The notes under the pieces are model-generated. The model worked only from the letters and a program-made list of their open reading frames with translations. It did no database searches and had not been told where the DNA came from. The position numbers and the translations under genes were made by a program. A stretch of DNA of 64,000 nucleotides from Candidatus Accumulibacter sp. 66-26. GTDB lineage: Bacteria; Pseudomonadota; Gammaproteobacteria; Burkholderiales; Rhodocyclaceae. Positions within the stretch are counted from its first letter, which is position 1. Every line of letters starts with the position of its first letter. Positions 27,407 through 35,934 of this stretch are shown here, piece by piece. The stretch is from positions 42,900 through 106,899 of the forward strand of contig MKUH01000029.1 in the NCBI GenBank assembly GCA_001897745.1. The letters run 5' to 3'.

Positions 27407-29620
27407 TCAGTACTTCGCGCTCACCGTCAGGGCCACCGTGCGCGGCGCCCCGGCGTAGTACGTCGCGCCGGCGTTGAGGTCGAAGTCGTTGGCCGAGATC
27501 TGGCCGATGTAGTTCTTGTCGAACAGGTTGAGGATCGACAGCCCGAGACCGACTTCCTGCAGCATCGCGACGTTGCGCCATTGATGACCGACGTGCAGGT
27601 CGGCGAGGAAGTAGCCGGGGACCTTCTGCTGGTTGAGGATGTCGCCGTAGCGTTCGCCGACGTAGCGCATCACCGGCGACACGGTCCAGCCGTCGCGCTT
27701 CCAGTCGAGGCCGAACTTGGCCAGAACGCGCGCCGAGTTCGGAACCTGCTTGCCGTCTACCGGCGTGACGGCGCCGTTCGTGGCCTGGATGTCGCCGTCG
27801 AACGAGAAGCGGTTGTACGACAGCGCGAAGATCGCCGACAGGCCGCCGCCGAAGCGGTAGCTCCCCTCCAGCTCGGCGCCCATGCCGATGGCGCGCGCGA
27901 CGCTCTGGTAGTAGGTGACGCCGACGACCGGATCGTAGAGGCTGACCTCCTTGTCGCGCGAGCGGCTGTAGTACAGATTCGGCGCGAGCGAAAGGCGATC
28001 GCCGTCGTAGCGCAGGCCGAGGTCGACGTTGTCGGAGATTTCCGGCCGCAGCCCGGCGAAGACCTGCTGCAGAGAAACGCCCTTGGCGACGAAGGCGGCG
28101 CGGTTGCTGTTGTAGGTCGACGCCACCGGGCCCCAGTCGGCGCGACCGAGGCGGCGCCCGTAGGCGGCGGTGAGCGCGAGGTCGTGACGCAACTCGTGGC
28201 GCAGCGACAGATTGGGCAGCCACTCGCGGAAGGTTTTCGCCGCCACCTGCTGCCACGGGTCGATCGCCGGGTTGCTGCCCCACACCGCGTCGTAGGGGAC
28301 GTCGGGCAGGCCGGCGGTCTGGTAGTACGAGAACGACGGCTGCACCTGCTGGTGCAGGCGGACGCCGCCGGACAGCGTGGTGCCGCCGACGCGGCCGGTC
28401 AGCTGCAGGAATGGGCTGCGGAACTGGTGTTCACCGTGCTTCGAGAGCACCGCCCATTTGGACCAGACCAGATCGCCGCCCGCGGTCGGCGCGTAGTCCT
28501 TCTGGTATACCGGCGGCGGCGGCGATTCCATGTCCATCCACCAGTAGCCGGCGGTCAGATCGAGCGCGGACGAGATTTTCAGGTCGTACTGCGCCGTGAA
28601 TCCCTTCGCCTCGTGCACGATATCCCAGCGGCGGACGTTGTTGCCGTTGGCCGACAGCGTGTAGCCGTCGTTCTTCCAGTAGTAGGGGCGGAAGGTGAAG
28701 CGTCCGTCGTTGCCGACCGGCAGCACCACGTTGGCGATGAGCGCCTTGTCGTCCTGCACCACCCGGTTGAAGCCGTACCAGTTCTGGCGCTGCCCCGCCG
28801 CCGGATTGAGCGTCGCGTCGTAGTCCCACGTGCGCCAGTTGTCCCGGTTCTGCATCTGGGCATAGTTCATCGCCCGGTAGGTGTGCGCCTCGTTGTGGTT
28901 GCTGAGGGCGAACAGCTCGAACTTCGCGCCGTTGGCGAAGGGCTGGGCGAGGCCGAAGGTGAAGTTGCTGCGGTCGCCGGACAGCCCGGCGCCCTTCCAT
29001 TTGTCGGCTTGCATGTCGGAGGCCGAGACGAAGAACGACGTCCCCGACGGCCCGATGCGGCCGCTGTCGACGCGCGTGAAGGTGCGGCGGAAGTTCTCGG
29101 TGCCGAAGCTCTGGCGGAATTCGACGCCGAACTTGTCCTGCGGCCGGCGCAGGGTCATGTTCGTCGCGCCGGTGGTGTTGGAAACGCCGAGGCCGGCGCC
29201 GGCCGGCATGGCGCCGCGGTACAGCTCGAAATCGGCGACGTTTTCCAGATCGAACATGTCGGCGGCGCCGTGGCCGGTGCCGGTCAGCGGCAGACCTTCG
29301 ACGTTGCGCGTCATGTGGAAGTCGCCCTTGCCGCGCAGGTTGAGGTTGCGCGTGGCGGAAAGGCCGTAGCCGTCGGCCGACTCGACGTTGACCGACGGCA
29401 TCAGGTCGAGCAGGCGGTTGGGATTGCTCTGCGCGGGGCCGCCGAGCACGGCGACGCCTTCGCGGGAAACCTGGCTGTGCGCCCAAGGTTGCGGGTCCGC
29501 TTGCGTCAGCGTCGCCTCATGGCTGCCGGGAACGACGACTTCGGACAGGGTGGCGTCGGCGGCAAGCGCCGGCGCGGCTACGAACAGGGCCGCTACGGCG
29601 GCGGCGATCGGGGTGCGCAT
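27407..29620 (-). CDS. TonB-dependent outer-membrane receptor 1
   Basis: 737-residue receptor: signal peptide ending APALA, plug domain (PNRLLDLMPSVNVES, LNLRGKGDFH, LYRGAMPAGAGLGVSNTTG) and a C-terminal 22-strand-type barrel ending in an aromatic residue (SAKY). It imports a ligand too large for porins using TonB. It begins 17 bp after the radical SAM gene with AGGAG about 7 nt before its ATG. Metal or cofactor specificity cannot be read from the sequence. It shows little obvious resemblance in plug wording to receptor 2 (35935-38037), so the two may bind different ligands. Confidence 0.92.
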   Translation of the reverse strand: MRTPIAAAVAALFVAAPALAADATLSEVVVPGSHEATLTQADPQPWAHSQVSREGVAVLGGPAQSNPNRLLDLMPSVNVESADGYGLSATRNLNLRGKGDFHMTRNVEGLPLTGTGHGAADMFDLENVADFELYRGAMPAGAGLGVSNTTGATNMTLRRPQDKFGVEFRQSFGTENFRRTFTRVDSGRIGPSGTSFFVSASDMQADKWKGAGLSGDRSNFTFGLAQPFANGAKFELFALSNHNEAHTYRAMNYAQMQNRDNWRTWDYDATLNPAAGQRQNWYGFNRVVQDDKALIANVVLPVGNDGRFTFRPYYWKNDGYTLSANGNNVRRWDIVHEAKGFTAQYDLKISSALDLTAGYWWMDMESPPPPVYQKDYAPTAGGDLVWSKWAVLSKHGEHQFRSPFLQLTGRVGGTTLSGGVRLHQQVQPSFSYYQTAGLPDVPYDAVWGSNPAIDPWQQVAAKTFREWLPNLSLRHELRHDLALTAAYGRRLGRADWGPVASTYNSNRAAFVAKGVSLQQVFAGLRPEISDNVDLGLRYDGDRLSLAPNLYYSRSRDKEVSLYDPVVGVTYYQSVARAIGMGAELEGSYRFGGGLSAIFALSYNRFSFDGDIQATNGAVTPVDGKQVPNSARVLAKFGLDWKRDGWTVSPVMRYVGERYGDILNQQKVPGYFLADLHVGHQWRNVAMLQEVGLGLSILNLFDKNYIGQISANDFDLNAGATYYAGAPRTVALTVSAKY

Positions 29621-29637
29621 CAATAACTCCTGAAGGT

Positions 29638-30729
29638 TCAAAACATGGGTGCGAAAGTGGGGGTCAGGCCCATCTCCCGGAGATACCGGGAGATGCGCGG
29701 CATTTCGTCGTGCACGACGACGCGCTCGCCGACGGCGATGGCGCGCGCCTCGCCGCCCGCGTCGGCGCCCTTGCGCGCGCGCGGGTCCTTCATCGAGACG
29801 GAAGCGCCGAGCACCTGGTTGCCGCCGCCGGCCAGCCACCACAGGGCGAGGTCGTCGGGGCCGTTGCCGGCGGCGAGGCCGAGGTCGAGCGTCGGGAAAA
29901 GCAGGCGGGCGACGGCCGTGAGGCGCGCCAGCGGCCACGGCGAGCAGCGCACGCCGCCGGCCGCGGCGCCGGGAAAGGGCATGTAGCGCGACAGGCGCAG
30001 GTGGCGCAGCATCGAGAAGCGGCGCAGGAAATGCAGGTGGGCGACGCGGTCCGCGTCCGTTTCGCCGAGGCCGACGAGCATCATCGAGCGGATCGGCATG
30101 CCTTCCTCCTCGCACAACTCCATCAGACGGATGCGCGCGGCCAGACTGTCGCCGGGCTTGCTGCGCGCGAACAGCTCGGGGTTCATCACTTCCAGCGAAC
30201 TGGTGATCGCGGCGACGCCGAGCTCCTTCAGCCCGCGCACGCCGCTGCGCGTCAGCGACGGACCGACGTTGACCTCGATCTCGACGTCCACCGCCTCGCG
30301 CACGGCCTGCACCAGCTCGATCATGTGCACGTCGTAGCCGCCGATCAGCGCGTCCTTGGCGGGCAGGCGCGTGCCGCCGGACAGGTGAAGGTGGCGGATG
30401 CCCAGTTCGGAAATCCCCCCGGCGGCGGCGACGACGTCCGCCGTTGCCGCCCCGTTGCGGCTGAAGAAGGTGCAGTAGTCGCACAGGGGGTCGAGTTCGC
30501 ACGGCGTGATCGCCGAGATGCCGGCCGACCACCAGGGCGCACGGCCGAGGGAGCGATCACGCAAGCGCCCGGCGCTGGCGAAAAGCGCGGTGGCAAAGGC
30601 CGGATCGGCGGAACGCCGGTAGAGATCGAGCAGTTCGCGTTCGCTGCACTCCTGCGGCAATCCGTCTGCGAAAGGCAACGGCTCGCGTGCCGCGAGGACG
30701 GCCTCCGGGCTGCCCGACAATTGCATCAT
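29638..30729 (-). CDS. Radical SAM protein with HmdB-like CX5CX2C cluster motif
   Basis: 363-residue radical SAM protein of the BioB/ThiH/HydE-like group. The cluster motif reads CELDPLCDYC, spaced CX5CX2C; I checked this in the DNA near 30470-30515. Most radical SAM enzymes have CX3CX2C, while CX5CX2C is described for HmdB/HcgA of the FeGP cofactor pathway of [Fe]-hydrogenase. Further features are LHLSGGTRL, EVNVGPSL, SSLEVMNPELF and MMLVGLGETDADR. The start at 30729 has GGAGG 8 nt upstream; another ATG at 30753 lacks a good site. It sits between a methyltransferase and TonB receptor 1. The reaction is unknown; generation of an organic ligand or cofactor precursor is a reasonable guess. Confidence 0.85.
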   Translation of the reverse strand: MMQLSGSPEAVLAAREPLPFADGLPQECSERELLDLYRRSADPAFATALFASAGRLRDRSLGRAPWWSAGISAITPCELDPLCDYCTFFSRNGAATADVVAAAGGISELGIRHLHLSGGTRLPAKDALIGGYDVHMIELVQAVREAVDVEIEVNVGPSLTRSGVRGLKELGVAAITSSLEVMNPELFARSKPGDSLAARIRLMELCEEEGMPIRSMMLVGLGETDADRVAHLHFLRRFSMLRHLRLSRYMPFPGAAAGGVRCSPWPLARLTAVARLLFPTLDLGLAAGNGPDDLALWWLAGGGNQVLGASVSMKDPRARKGADAGGEARAIAVGERVVVHDEMPRISRYLREMGLTPTFAPMF

Positions 30730-30801
30730 GGTGATCGCCTCCAAGGTATTCATGCATATATAACGGTGGTTGAAAAAAGGCCGGCGCCCGGCGCATTCCG
30801 C

Positions 30802-31599
30802 TCAGGCGTGCGCCTTCTCCCAGGAAATGAACGCCCAGCGCATCGGCGCACCGCTCGGCGCGTGCCCGGGCGGCATGCTGTCGTACCAGGCGCGCAGACG
30901 CGAACGTTCGTCCGCGCTCAGCTCGCCCAGCGTCCACGCGACGCGTCCGGCGAATTCGTCGAAATCGGCGCTCCCGGCCAGCCGGCCTTCGTGCTCGATG
31001 TAGTCGAGCCGCGCGTGGATGCCCATGCCGTGCAGGATGTTCAGCACGTAGATGTAGTCCGGCAGCGGCGGCTGCCGGCGTCCGACGGCCTCGATCACCG
31101 CCGGGTCGATGAAGCGGCCGCCGACGAGGTGGGTCAGGTAGACGCGCTTGCGGGCCTTGGCGTGCAGCTTGGCCAGCGCCGCCGCCATGTCGTCCACTGT
31201 CGTCGAGCGCGAGGCGACGACGATGTCGCATTCGGGCACCGCGCTCCAGTCGTCCTCCCACGCCAGCTGGATCGCCTCGACGTTGTCCAGGCCGCGCGCG
31301 GCGGCGTTTTCCAGCAGCGCGTCGAGCATGCCGCGGCTGTAGTCGAGGCCGACCACGCGCGCCAGCCGGTCGGCCAGCGGCAGACCGATGGTGCCCGGGC
31401 CGCAGCCGACGTCGAGCAGCGTCTCGGCCCCGGTAAGGTCCATGCGCGCGATGAATTCGTCGACGTAACGGCTGCGCTGCACTTTCCGGCTCATGTCCGC
31501 GGCGCGCGCGTCCCAGGCGCTGGCCGGCTTCGGCGCGCGCGCGGCGGCGGCCAGGTGATCGCTGTAGAGGCGGCCGAAATCGATGGCGGCGATGGTCAT
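30802..31599 (-). CDS. Class I SAM-dependent methyltransferase
   Basis: 265-residue cytosolic methyltransferase with a clear motif I (LLDVGCGPGTIGLPLA), followed by GLDYSRGMLDAL and an acidic post-motif region. The N-terminal 60 residues may form a lid. The acceptor is unknown. Its ATG overlaps the stop of the ATPase gene of importer 2 by 4 nt, and the radical SAM gene follows after a gap of about 70 bp, so it belongs to the same expression unit. With the second methyltransferase at 23420 it suggests tailoring of a small molecule. Confidence 0.85.
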   Translation of the reverse strand: MTIAAIDFGRLYSDHLAAAARAPKPASAWDARAADMSRKVQRSRYVDEFIARMDLTGAETLLDVGCGPGTIGLPLADRLARVVGLDYSRGMLDALLENAAARGLDNVEAIQLAWEDDWSAVPECDIVVASRSTTVDDMAAALAKLHAKARKRVYLTHLVGGRFIDPAVIEAVGRRQPPLPDYIYVLNILHGMGIHARLDYIEHEGRLAGSADFDEFAGRVAWTLGELSADERSRLRAWYDSMPPGHAPSGAPMRWAFISWEKAHA

Positions 31600-32399
31600 G
31601 ACGGGCAACTTTCCTGTGGATTCGGAATGGTGGAGGGATGCGCGGCGAGATGCGGCGCGAGGCAGGCGGCGACGGCGTCCGCGCCAACGCCGTAGAGCGC
31701 GGCCAGACGCGCGGGCGTGGCGACGGCGGCGGGCGCGCCGATGCCGGCGAGCCCGCCCGGCGCGAGCAGGGCGATGCGGTCGGCGACGCGCAGCGCGTGC
31801 TCGGGCTGGTGCGTGGACATCAACACGGCGATGCCCTGCCCGCGAAGCTCGGCGATGTGTTCGAGGACGCGGATCTGGTTGCCGAAATCGAGGCTGGCGG
31901 TCGGCTCGTCCATGACCAGCAGGACGGGTTCCTGCGCCAGGGCGCGGGCGATCAGCGCGAGCTGGCGCTCGCCGCCGCTGATCTCGGTGTAGACGCGGCG
32001 CTTCAGGTGCCCGATGCCGAGCGCGTCGAGACAGGCGCCGGCGACTTCGCGGTCGTGCCGCGACGGCGCGCCGAAGCGCGCGACGCGCGCGGCGCGTCCC
32101 ATCAGCACAATGTCCTCGACGGTATAGGGGAAGATGCCGGCGTGCGCCTGCGGCACGTAGCCGACGCGCTGCGCGAAGGCGGCGCGCGACCAGCCGGCGA
32201 CCGGCTCGCCGAGCACGCGCACCTCGCCGGCGAGCGGCGGCAGCAGGCCGAGCAGGGTCTTGAACAGGGTCGTCTTGCCGCCGCCGTTGGGACCGAGCAG
32301 GCAAAGCACCTCGCCCGCGCCGACGGCGAGGTCGATGCCCTCCCCGACCCGGCGCCGGCCGTGCCCGATCGCCAGCGCATGTGTCTCGACGATCGTCAT
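31596..32399 (-). CDS. FecE/BtuD-type ABC ATPase, importer 2
   Basis: 267-residue ATPase with Walker A GPNGGGKTT, signature ISGGERQLALIARAL and Walker B LLVMDEPTASLD. It is closely similar to the ATPase of importer 1. It overlaps the preceding permease and the following methyltransferase by 4 nt each. It is longer at the C-terminus (Ala/Pro-rich tail) than importer 1. Substrate is probably a metal chelate; relatives in this branch include siderophore, B12, haem and (MolC in Haemophilus) molybdate importers. Confidence 0.92.
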   Translation of the reverse strand: MTIVETHALAIGHGRRRVGEGIDLAVGAGEVLCLLGPNGGGKTTLFKTLLGLLPPLAGEVRVLGEPVAGWSRAAFAQRVGYVPQAHAGIFPYTVEDIVLMGRAARVARFGAPSRHDREVAGACLDALGIGHLKRRVYTEISGGERQLALIARALAQEPVLLVMDEPTASLDFGNQIRVLEHIAELRGQGIAVLMSTHQPEHALRVADRIALLAPGGLAGIGAPAAVATPARLAALYGVGADAVAACLAPHLAAHPSTIPNPQESCPS

Positions 32400-33460
32400 T
32401 CGGCCCGCCCGCTGCGCGCCAGCAGATAGAGGAAGAACGGCGCCCCGATCAGAGCGGTGACGATGCCGAGCGGCAGTTCGATGCCGGCCATCGTGCGTGC
32501 CAGCGTGTCGGCGCCGACGACGAAGCCGGCGCCGAGCAGCAGCGCCGCCGGCAGCAGGCGGGAAAAATCCGGCCCGACCAGGAAGCGCGCCGCATGCGGA
32601 ACGACCAGCCCGACCCAGCCGATGACGCCGGCGATCGAAACGACGGCGGCGGTCGCCAGCGTCGCCGCCGCGATCAGGACGAGGCGCAGGCGGACGACGT
32701 CGACGCCGAGCGCCGCCGCCTCCTCGTCGGACAGGCTCAGGAGGTTCACCCGCCAGCGCAGCAGCAGCATCGGCGCCAGGCCCAGCCCGACGAGCGGGGC
32801 CGCCGACGCGAGATCGAGCGCATTGATGCCGTTCAGGCTGCCGAGCAGCCAGAAGACGATGGCCGTCAGCTGCGTATAGGGATCGGCCATGATCTTGAAG
32901 AGCGAGATGCCGGCGCCGAGCAGCGTGCTGACGGCGACGCCGGCCAGCACGAGGACGAGCACCGGGTCGTGCCGGCGCACCAGCCCGGAGATCGCGTAGA
33001 CCGCGCCGACGGCGGCCAGCCCGCAGAGGAAGGCGGCGCCCTGCACGGCGGCCAGCGGCCAGCCGAGGTAGATGCCCACCGTCGCGCCGAAGCCGGCGCC
33101 GCTGGAAACGCCGAGGATGTCCGGCGACACCAGCGGGTTGCGGAACATGCCCTGATAGGCGGCGCCGGCGGCGGCGAGCGCCGCGCCGACCAGCATGCCG
33201 GCCGCGATACGCGGCAGGCGGATATTCCAGATCACCGTTTCCACCGCCGGCGGCAGCCCGGCGTCGCCGCCGCCCAGGCGCGCGGCGACGGAGCGCAGCA
33301 GATCGCCGGGAGCGACGGGAAACTTGCCGAAGGCGAAGGCGGCGACGAGCACGGCGCCGAGCAGCGCCAGCGCCAGGGCGTAGGCGGGCAGCCGGAGCAG
33401 CGCCGCCCGGCGCGCTGCGGGCACGGCGACATCCGCATTCACCCTGCTCGCTCCGCTCAT
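32396..33460 (-). CDS. FecCD-type ABC permease, importer 2
   Basis: 354-residue permease with hallmark phrases RLPRIAAGMLVGAALAAAGA, FRNPLVSPDILGVSSGAGFG and GVIGWVGLVVPHAARFLVGP. About ten helices are predicted. The ATG at 33460 overlaps the binding protein stop by 4 nt, which decides the start over an ATG further upstream inside that gene. It is a clear paralogue of the importer 1 permease, but is divergent enough to suggest different ligands or an old duplication. Confidence 0.92.
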   Translation of the reverse strand: MSGASRVNADVAVPAARRAALLRLPAYALALALLGAVLVAAFAFGKFPVAPGDLLRSVAARLGGGDAGLPPAVETVIWNIRLPRIAAGMLVGAALAAAGAAYQGMFRNPLVSPDILGVSSGAGFGATVGIYLGWPLAAVQGAAFLCGLAAVGAVYAISGLVRRHDPVLVLVLAGVAVSTLLGAGISLFKIMADPYTQLTAIVFWLLGSLNGINALDLASAAPLVGLGLAPMLLLRWRVNLLSLSDEEAAALGVDVVRLRLVLIAAATLATAAVVSIAGVIGWVGLVVPHAARFLVGPDFSRLLPAALLLGAGFVVGADTLARTMAGIELPLGIVTALIGAPFFLYLLARSGRAE

Positions 33461-34509
33461 TTCGTCCGGCCCGCCCGCTTGCCGCTCTCCGCCCATCCCG
33501 GAAAATCCGTGCCGTAGAACAGGCGATAGAACTCCGCACCGGCCCGTTCGAGCTCGGCGCGGCCGACGCCGTGCAGATGGGCAAGCAGCCAGCGCACGCC
33601 GATCAGGCGGTTGACGCTGGGCGGCACGTCGAGCCAGCCGAAGGGCACGGCCGGCGCGCACAGGACGCGCCCGGCGCGGACGGCGGGGACGGCGCGCCAG
33701 AGCGGATCGCTCATCACGCGCTCGGCGAAGCCGGCGTCCTGCGTCAGGATCACCTCCGGCGCCCAGCCGAGGACCTGCTCCAGCGACACGCGAACCACTC
33801 CGCCGCGCCCCGCCTCGGCGGCCACGTTGCGCCCGCCGGCGACCTCGACGGTCTCCATGTTGATCGATCCGTCGAGGCCGGTTTCCAGCCCCTCGGGACC
33901 GCGCGCGTAATAGACGCCCGGGCGTCGCCCGGCGGCCGCAGCGCTGCGCTGGCGGGCGGCCAGCGCCAGCGTCCGCTCGGCGTACGTGGCGAGCGTCTCG
34001 GCGCGTGCCGGGACGCCGAGCAGCCCGCCGACCTCGCGCAGCTGGCGCGGACTGTCGAGCAGGCGGCCGTCGACCAGCGCGTAGGGAATGCCGGTCTGCT
34101 CGGCGACGCGCTGCGCGGTCGAGGCATAGGTGGCGTCTATCGTGCCGACGTCGAGGATGAGGTCGGGCTTGAGCGTGAGCAGCGTTTCGACGGAAACCGT
34201 GCTACCGCGTCCGGCCAGACGCCCGAGCAGGGGCAGGTCGCGAAGCGGCGCGGGAAGCGCGCCGAGGGCCTCAGCGGAAAGACGCCAGGGCCAGCCGAGC
34301 AGCGCCTGCGGCGCCAGAACGGCGGTCAGCACGCTGGCCGGCGCGCCGGCGGCGAACACGCGGCGGATGCTGGCAGGCGGCGGCAGGCGTCCGAACGCGG
34401 TGACAAGGCCGGGTTGGCCAGGATCGCCCGCCTTCGCCCAGGCGCCGCGCGCCGCGGGAAGCAGCCAGGGCGCGCAGGCCAGCGCGCGCAGCAGGGTGCG
34501 GCGCTTCAC
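33457..34509 (-). CDS. Periplasmic binding protein of FecCD-type ABC importer 2
   Basis: 350-residue binding protein of the BtuF/FepB/MolA type. The N-terminus has a possible Tat-like signal (KRRTLLRALACAPWLLPA). The first lobe includes RVFAAGAPASVLTAVLAP and LLTLKPDLILDVGTIDATY; the second contains SLEQVLGWAPEVILTQ and VRAGRVLCAPAVPFGW. The GTG at 34509 overlaps the stop of the DUF2478 gene as GTGA; a GTG at 34515 is an alternative. The conserved wording around PFGWLDVPPSVNRLIG is seen in iron- and molybdate-type relatives; which metal is bound here is not decided by the sequence. Confidence 0.87.
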   Translation of the reverse strand: MKRRTLLRALACAPWLLPAARGAWAKAGDPGQPGLVTAFGRLPPPASIRRVFAAGAPASVLTAVLAPQALLGWPWRLSAEALGALPAPLRDLPLLGRLAGRGSTVSVETLLTLKPDLILDVGTIDATYASTAQRVAEQTGIPYALVDGRLLDSPRQLREVGGLLGVPARAETLATYAERTLALAARQRSAAAAGRRPGVYYARGPEGLETGLDGSINMETVEVAGGRNVAAEAGRGGVVRVSLEQVLGWAPEVILTQDAGFAERVMSDPLWRAVPAVRAGRVLCAPAVPFGWLDVPPSVNRLIGVRWLLAHLHGVGRAELERAGAEFYRLFYGTDFPGWAESGKRAGRTK

Positions 34510-35051
34510 GCGCACTCCGCCGTCCGCCGGACGCCGGCGAACCAGTTGCGGAGCGCATCCAGGGCCGGCGCCAGTTCGACCCCGGCGCGGCCGGTGAACG
34601 AACGCCAGTCGAGGAGGTAGTCGTCGGCGACGACGGTGAGCAGCGGCACGCCTTCCGCCATGAGGGCCAGCATTTCGTCGGCGAAGCCGCCGCCGTTCGC
34701 CTCCAGCGCGCCGAAGCGGTTGACGACGACGAGATCGACGAGCGCTGCGCCCTCGAAGAGCGCACGGCGCAGCGCCGCGCTGGCGTCGGCGATCCCCCCG
34801 GCGTCGATCGCGCACGCCGCCGACGCCGGGCCGAGATCCTGGAACAGCGGATAGCTGACGCCGTCCGCCAGATCGACAAGCACGGTCCCGGCCTTGCCGG
34901 CGCCTCGCACCTGCTGCACCAGGCCGCGCACCCGCCGCCCCTCCTGGCGCAGTTCGAAGGCGAAATCGGCGAGCAGGGCGTCGACGATGCCGCGCTCGGC
35001 GTGGACGATGGCGGCGATGGGGAAAGCGGGGGAGGAGGAAGATGTCTTCAT
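34506..35051 (-). CDS. DUF2478 family protein
   Basis: 181-residue cytosolic protein that I place in DUF2478, a family commonly encoded beside molybdate transport genes; function is unproven. It has an NTPase-THEP1-like shape, with IAAIVHAERGIVDALLADF where a P-loop might be but without a GKT/GKS, then LVDLVVVNRFGALEANGGGF and LTVVADDYLLDWRSFTG. It precedes the importer 2 binding protein with a 4-nt overlap and follows the cytochrome fusion gene by 29 bp. Association with Mo genes supports a molybdenum link for this block. Confidence 0.72.
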   Translation of the reverse strand: MKTSSSSPAFPIAAIVHAERGIVDALLADFAFELRQEGRRVRGLVQQVRGAGKAGTVLVDLADGVSYPLFQDLGPASAACAIDAGGIADASAALRRALFEGAALVDLVVVNRFGALEANGGGFADEMLALMAEGVPLLTVVADDYLLDWRSFTGRAGVELAPALDALRNWFAGVRRTAECA

Positions 35052-35080
35052 GTGCGATGGCTCCAGCGGTATCGACCGGA

Positions 35081-35884
35081 TCAGTCGATGATTTTTCTGA
35101 CTTCGACGGTCTTCAACCACTTCAGGTAGCGGGAGCCGAAGTGGTTGTCCCCGGCGGAGACCATGGCGATGCGCCCTTCGCTGTCGGCCAGCGGCTGTCC
35201 GTCCTTTTCCAGGATCAGGAGCACGCCGTCGCCCATCGAGGATGCGAGCAGTTCCAGCCACGAGAAAACCACGCGGTAGCCGTCGCTGGCGGTGGCGACG
35301 ACGATCGTTTTCTTGCCGTCGTGATGGGATTGCACGTCGAGTTCGGCCTGCTTGAGCACGTCGCGCAGAAGCACGCCTTTCAGCATCTGCCGCCCGCCGT
35401 CGCGCAAGGCCACCGGAATTTCCCGCTGCTCGAGCTTGCGCAGCGCGTTCACGTCGAGGTCGAGCGGCTGCTTCACGGCGCCGGAGACGGCGACGCGCTC
35501 GCTGACGAAATGCGAGAAGTCGGTGAACTCCCCGCGTACGTCGAGAATCCATTTCGCCAGCCTGCGGGCATCCTCGGGCGGCACGCGGGCGTTCGGCGGC
35601 ATGAATGGCAGCTTCGCCTTGCCCTCCCGCATCCAGCCGAGACCGTCGGGTCCCGTCCCGGCGACGATGCGCCGGGCAAGGAGTGCCTCCGCCGCCTCGG
35701 CGCTCCCGCCTCCGGCATAGCGTCCGGCCACGTCCTTGAACGCGGGGCCGTTCTGCGCCTCGGCACCGCGATGACAGGAAAGGCAGCCGCTTTTCTGCGC
35801 CAGAACGAATTCGTCCGCGGCAACGCCCGGCCCGGCGGAAAGCATGGCGAAGGCCGCCATGGCGTACATGATCGCTTGCATCAT
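35081..35884 (-). CDS. Secreted monohaem cytochrome c fused to molybdopterin-oxidoreductase-like fold
   Basis: 267-residue exported protein. A signal peptide (to about residue 22) is followed by a cytochrome c domain with CLSCH and a Met in FMPPNA as likely sixth ligand (residues 25-105). The C-terminal half resembles the sulfite-oxidase/YedY-type molybdopterin-binding fold (VAVSGAVKQPLDLDVNAL, GVLLRDVLKQAEL, IAMVSAGDNHFGSRYLKW). No Cys occurs after the haem motif, so the Mo-coordinating Cys of that family is missing and catalytic Mo binding is unlikely. It sits 50 bp after TonB receptor 2. It may bind a pterin, metal chelate or partner protein; function unknown. Confidence 0.75.
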   Translation of the reverse strand: MMQAIMYAMAAFAMLSAGPGVAADEFVLAQKSGCLSCHRGAEAQNGPAFKDVAGRYAGGGSAEAAEALLARRIVAGTGPDGLGWMREGKAKLPFMPPNARVPPEDARRLAKWILDVRGEFTDFSHFVSERVAVSGAVKQPLDLDVNALRKLEQREIPVALRDGGRQMLKGVLLRDVLKQAELDVQSHHDGKKTIVVATASDGYRVVFSWLELLASSMGDGVLLILEKDGQPLADSEGRIAMVSAGDNHFGSRYLKWLKTVEVRKIID

Positions 35885-35934
35885 TTCATCCGTTTCATCC
35901 AGAGGCCCTCCGGCAAGGCCGAAGGGCGGGGCAA

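Noticed and set aside
29638..30729. Assigning the radical SAM gene as biotin synthase or thiH
   Set aside because: The CX5CX2C spacing and the neighbourhood (receptor, methyltransferases) do not fit BioB or ThiH, and no biotin or thiamine genes are nearby.
24490..35051. Interpretation of the FecCD genes as a simple vitamin B12 uptake operon
   Set aside because: No cobalamin riboswitch motif was seen upstream and no corrinoid synthesis genes are present; ModE-type boxes and DUF2478 favour another metal. It remains possible and needs phylogeny.
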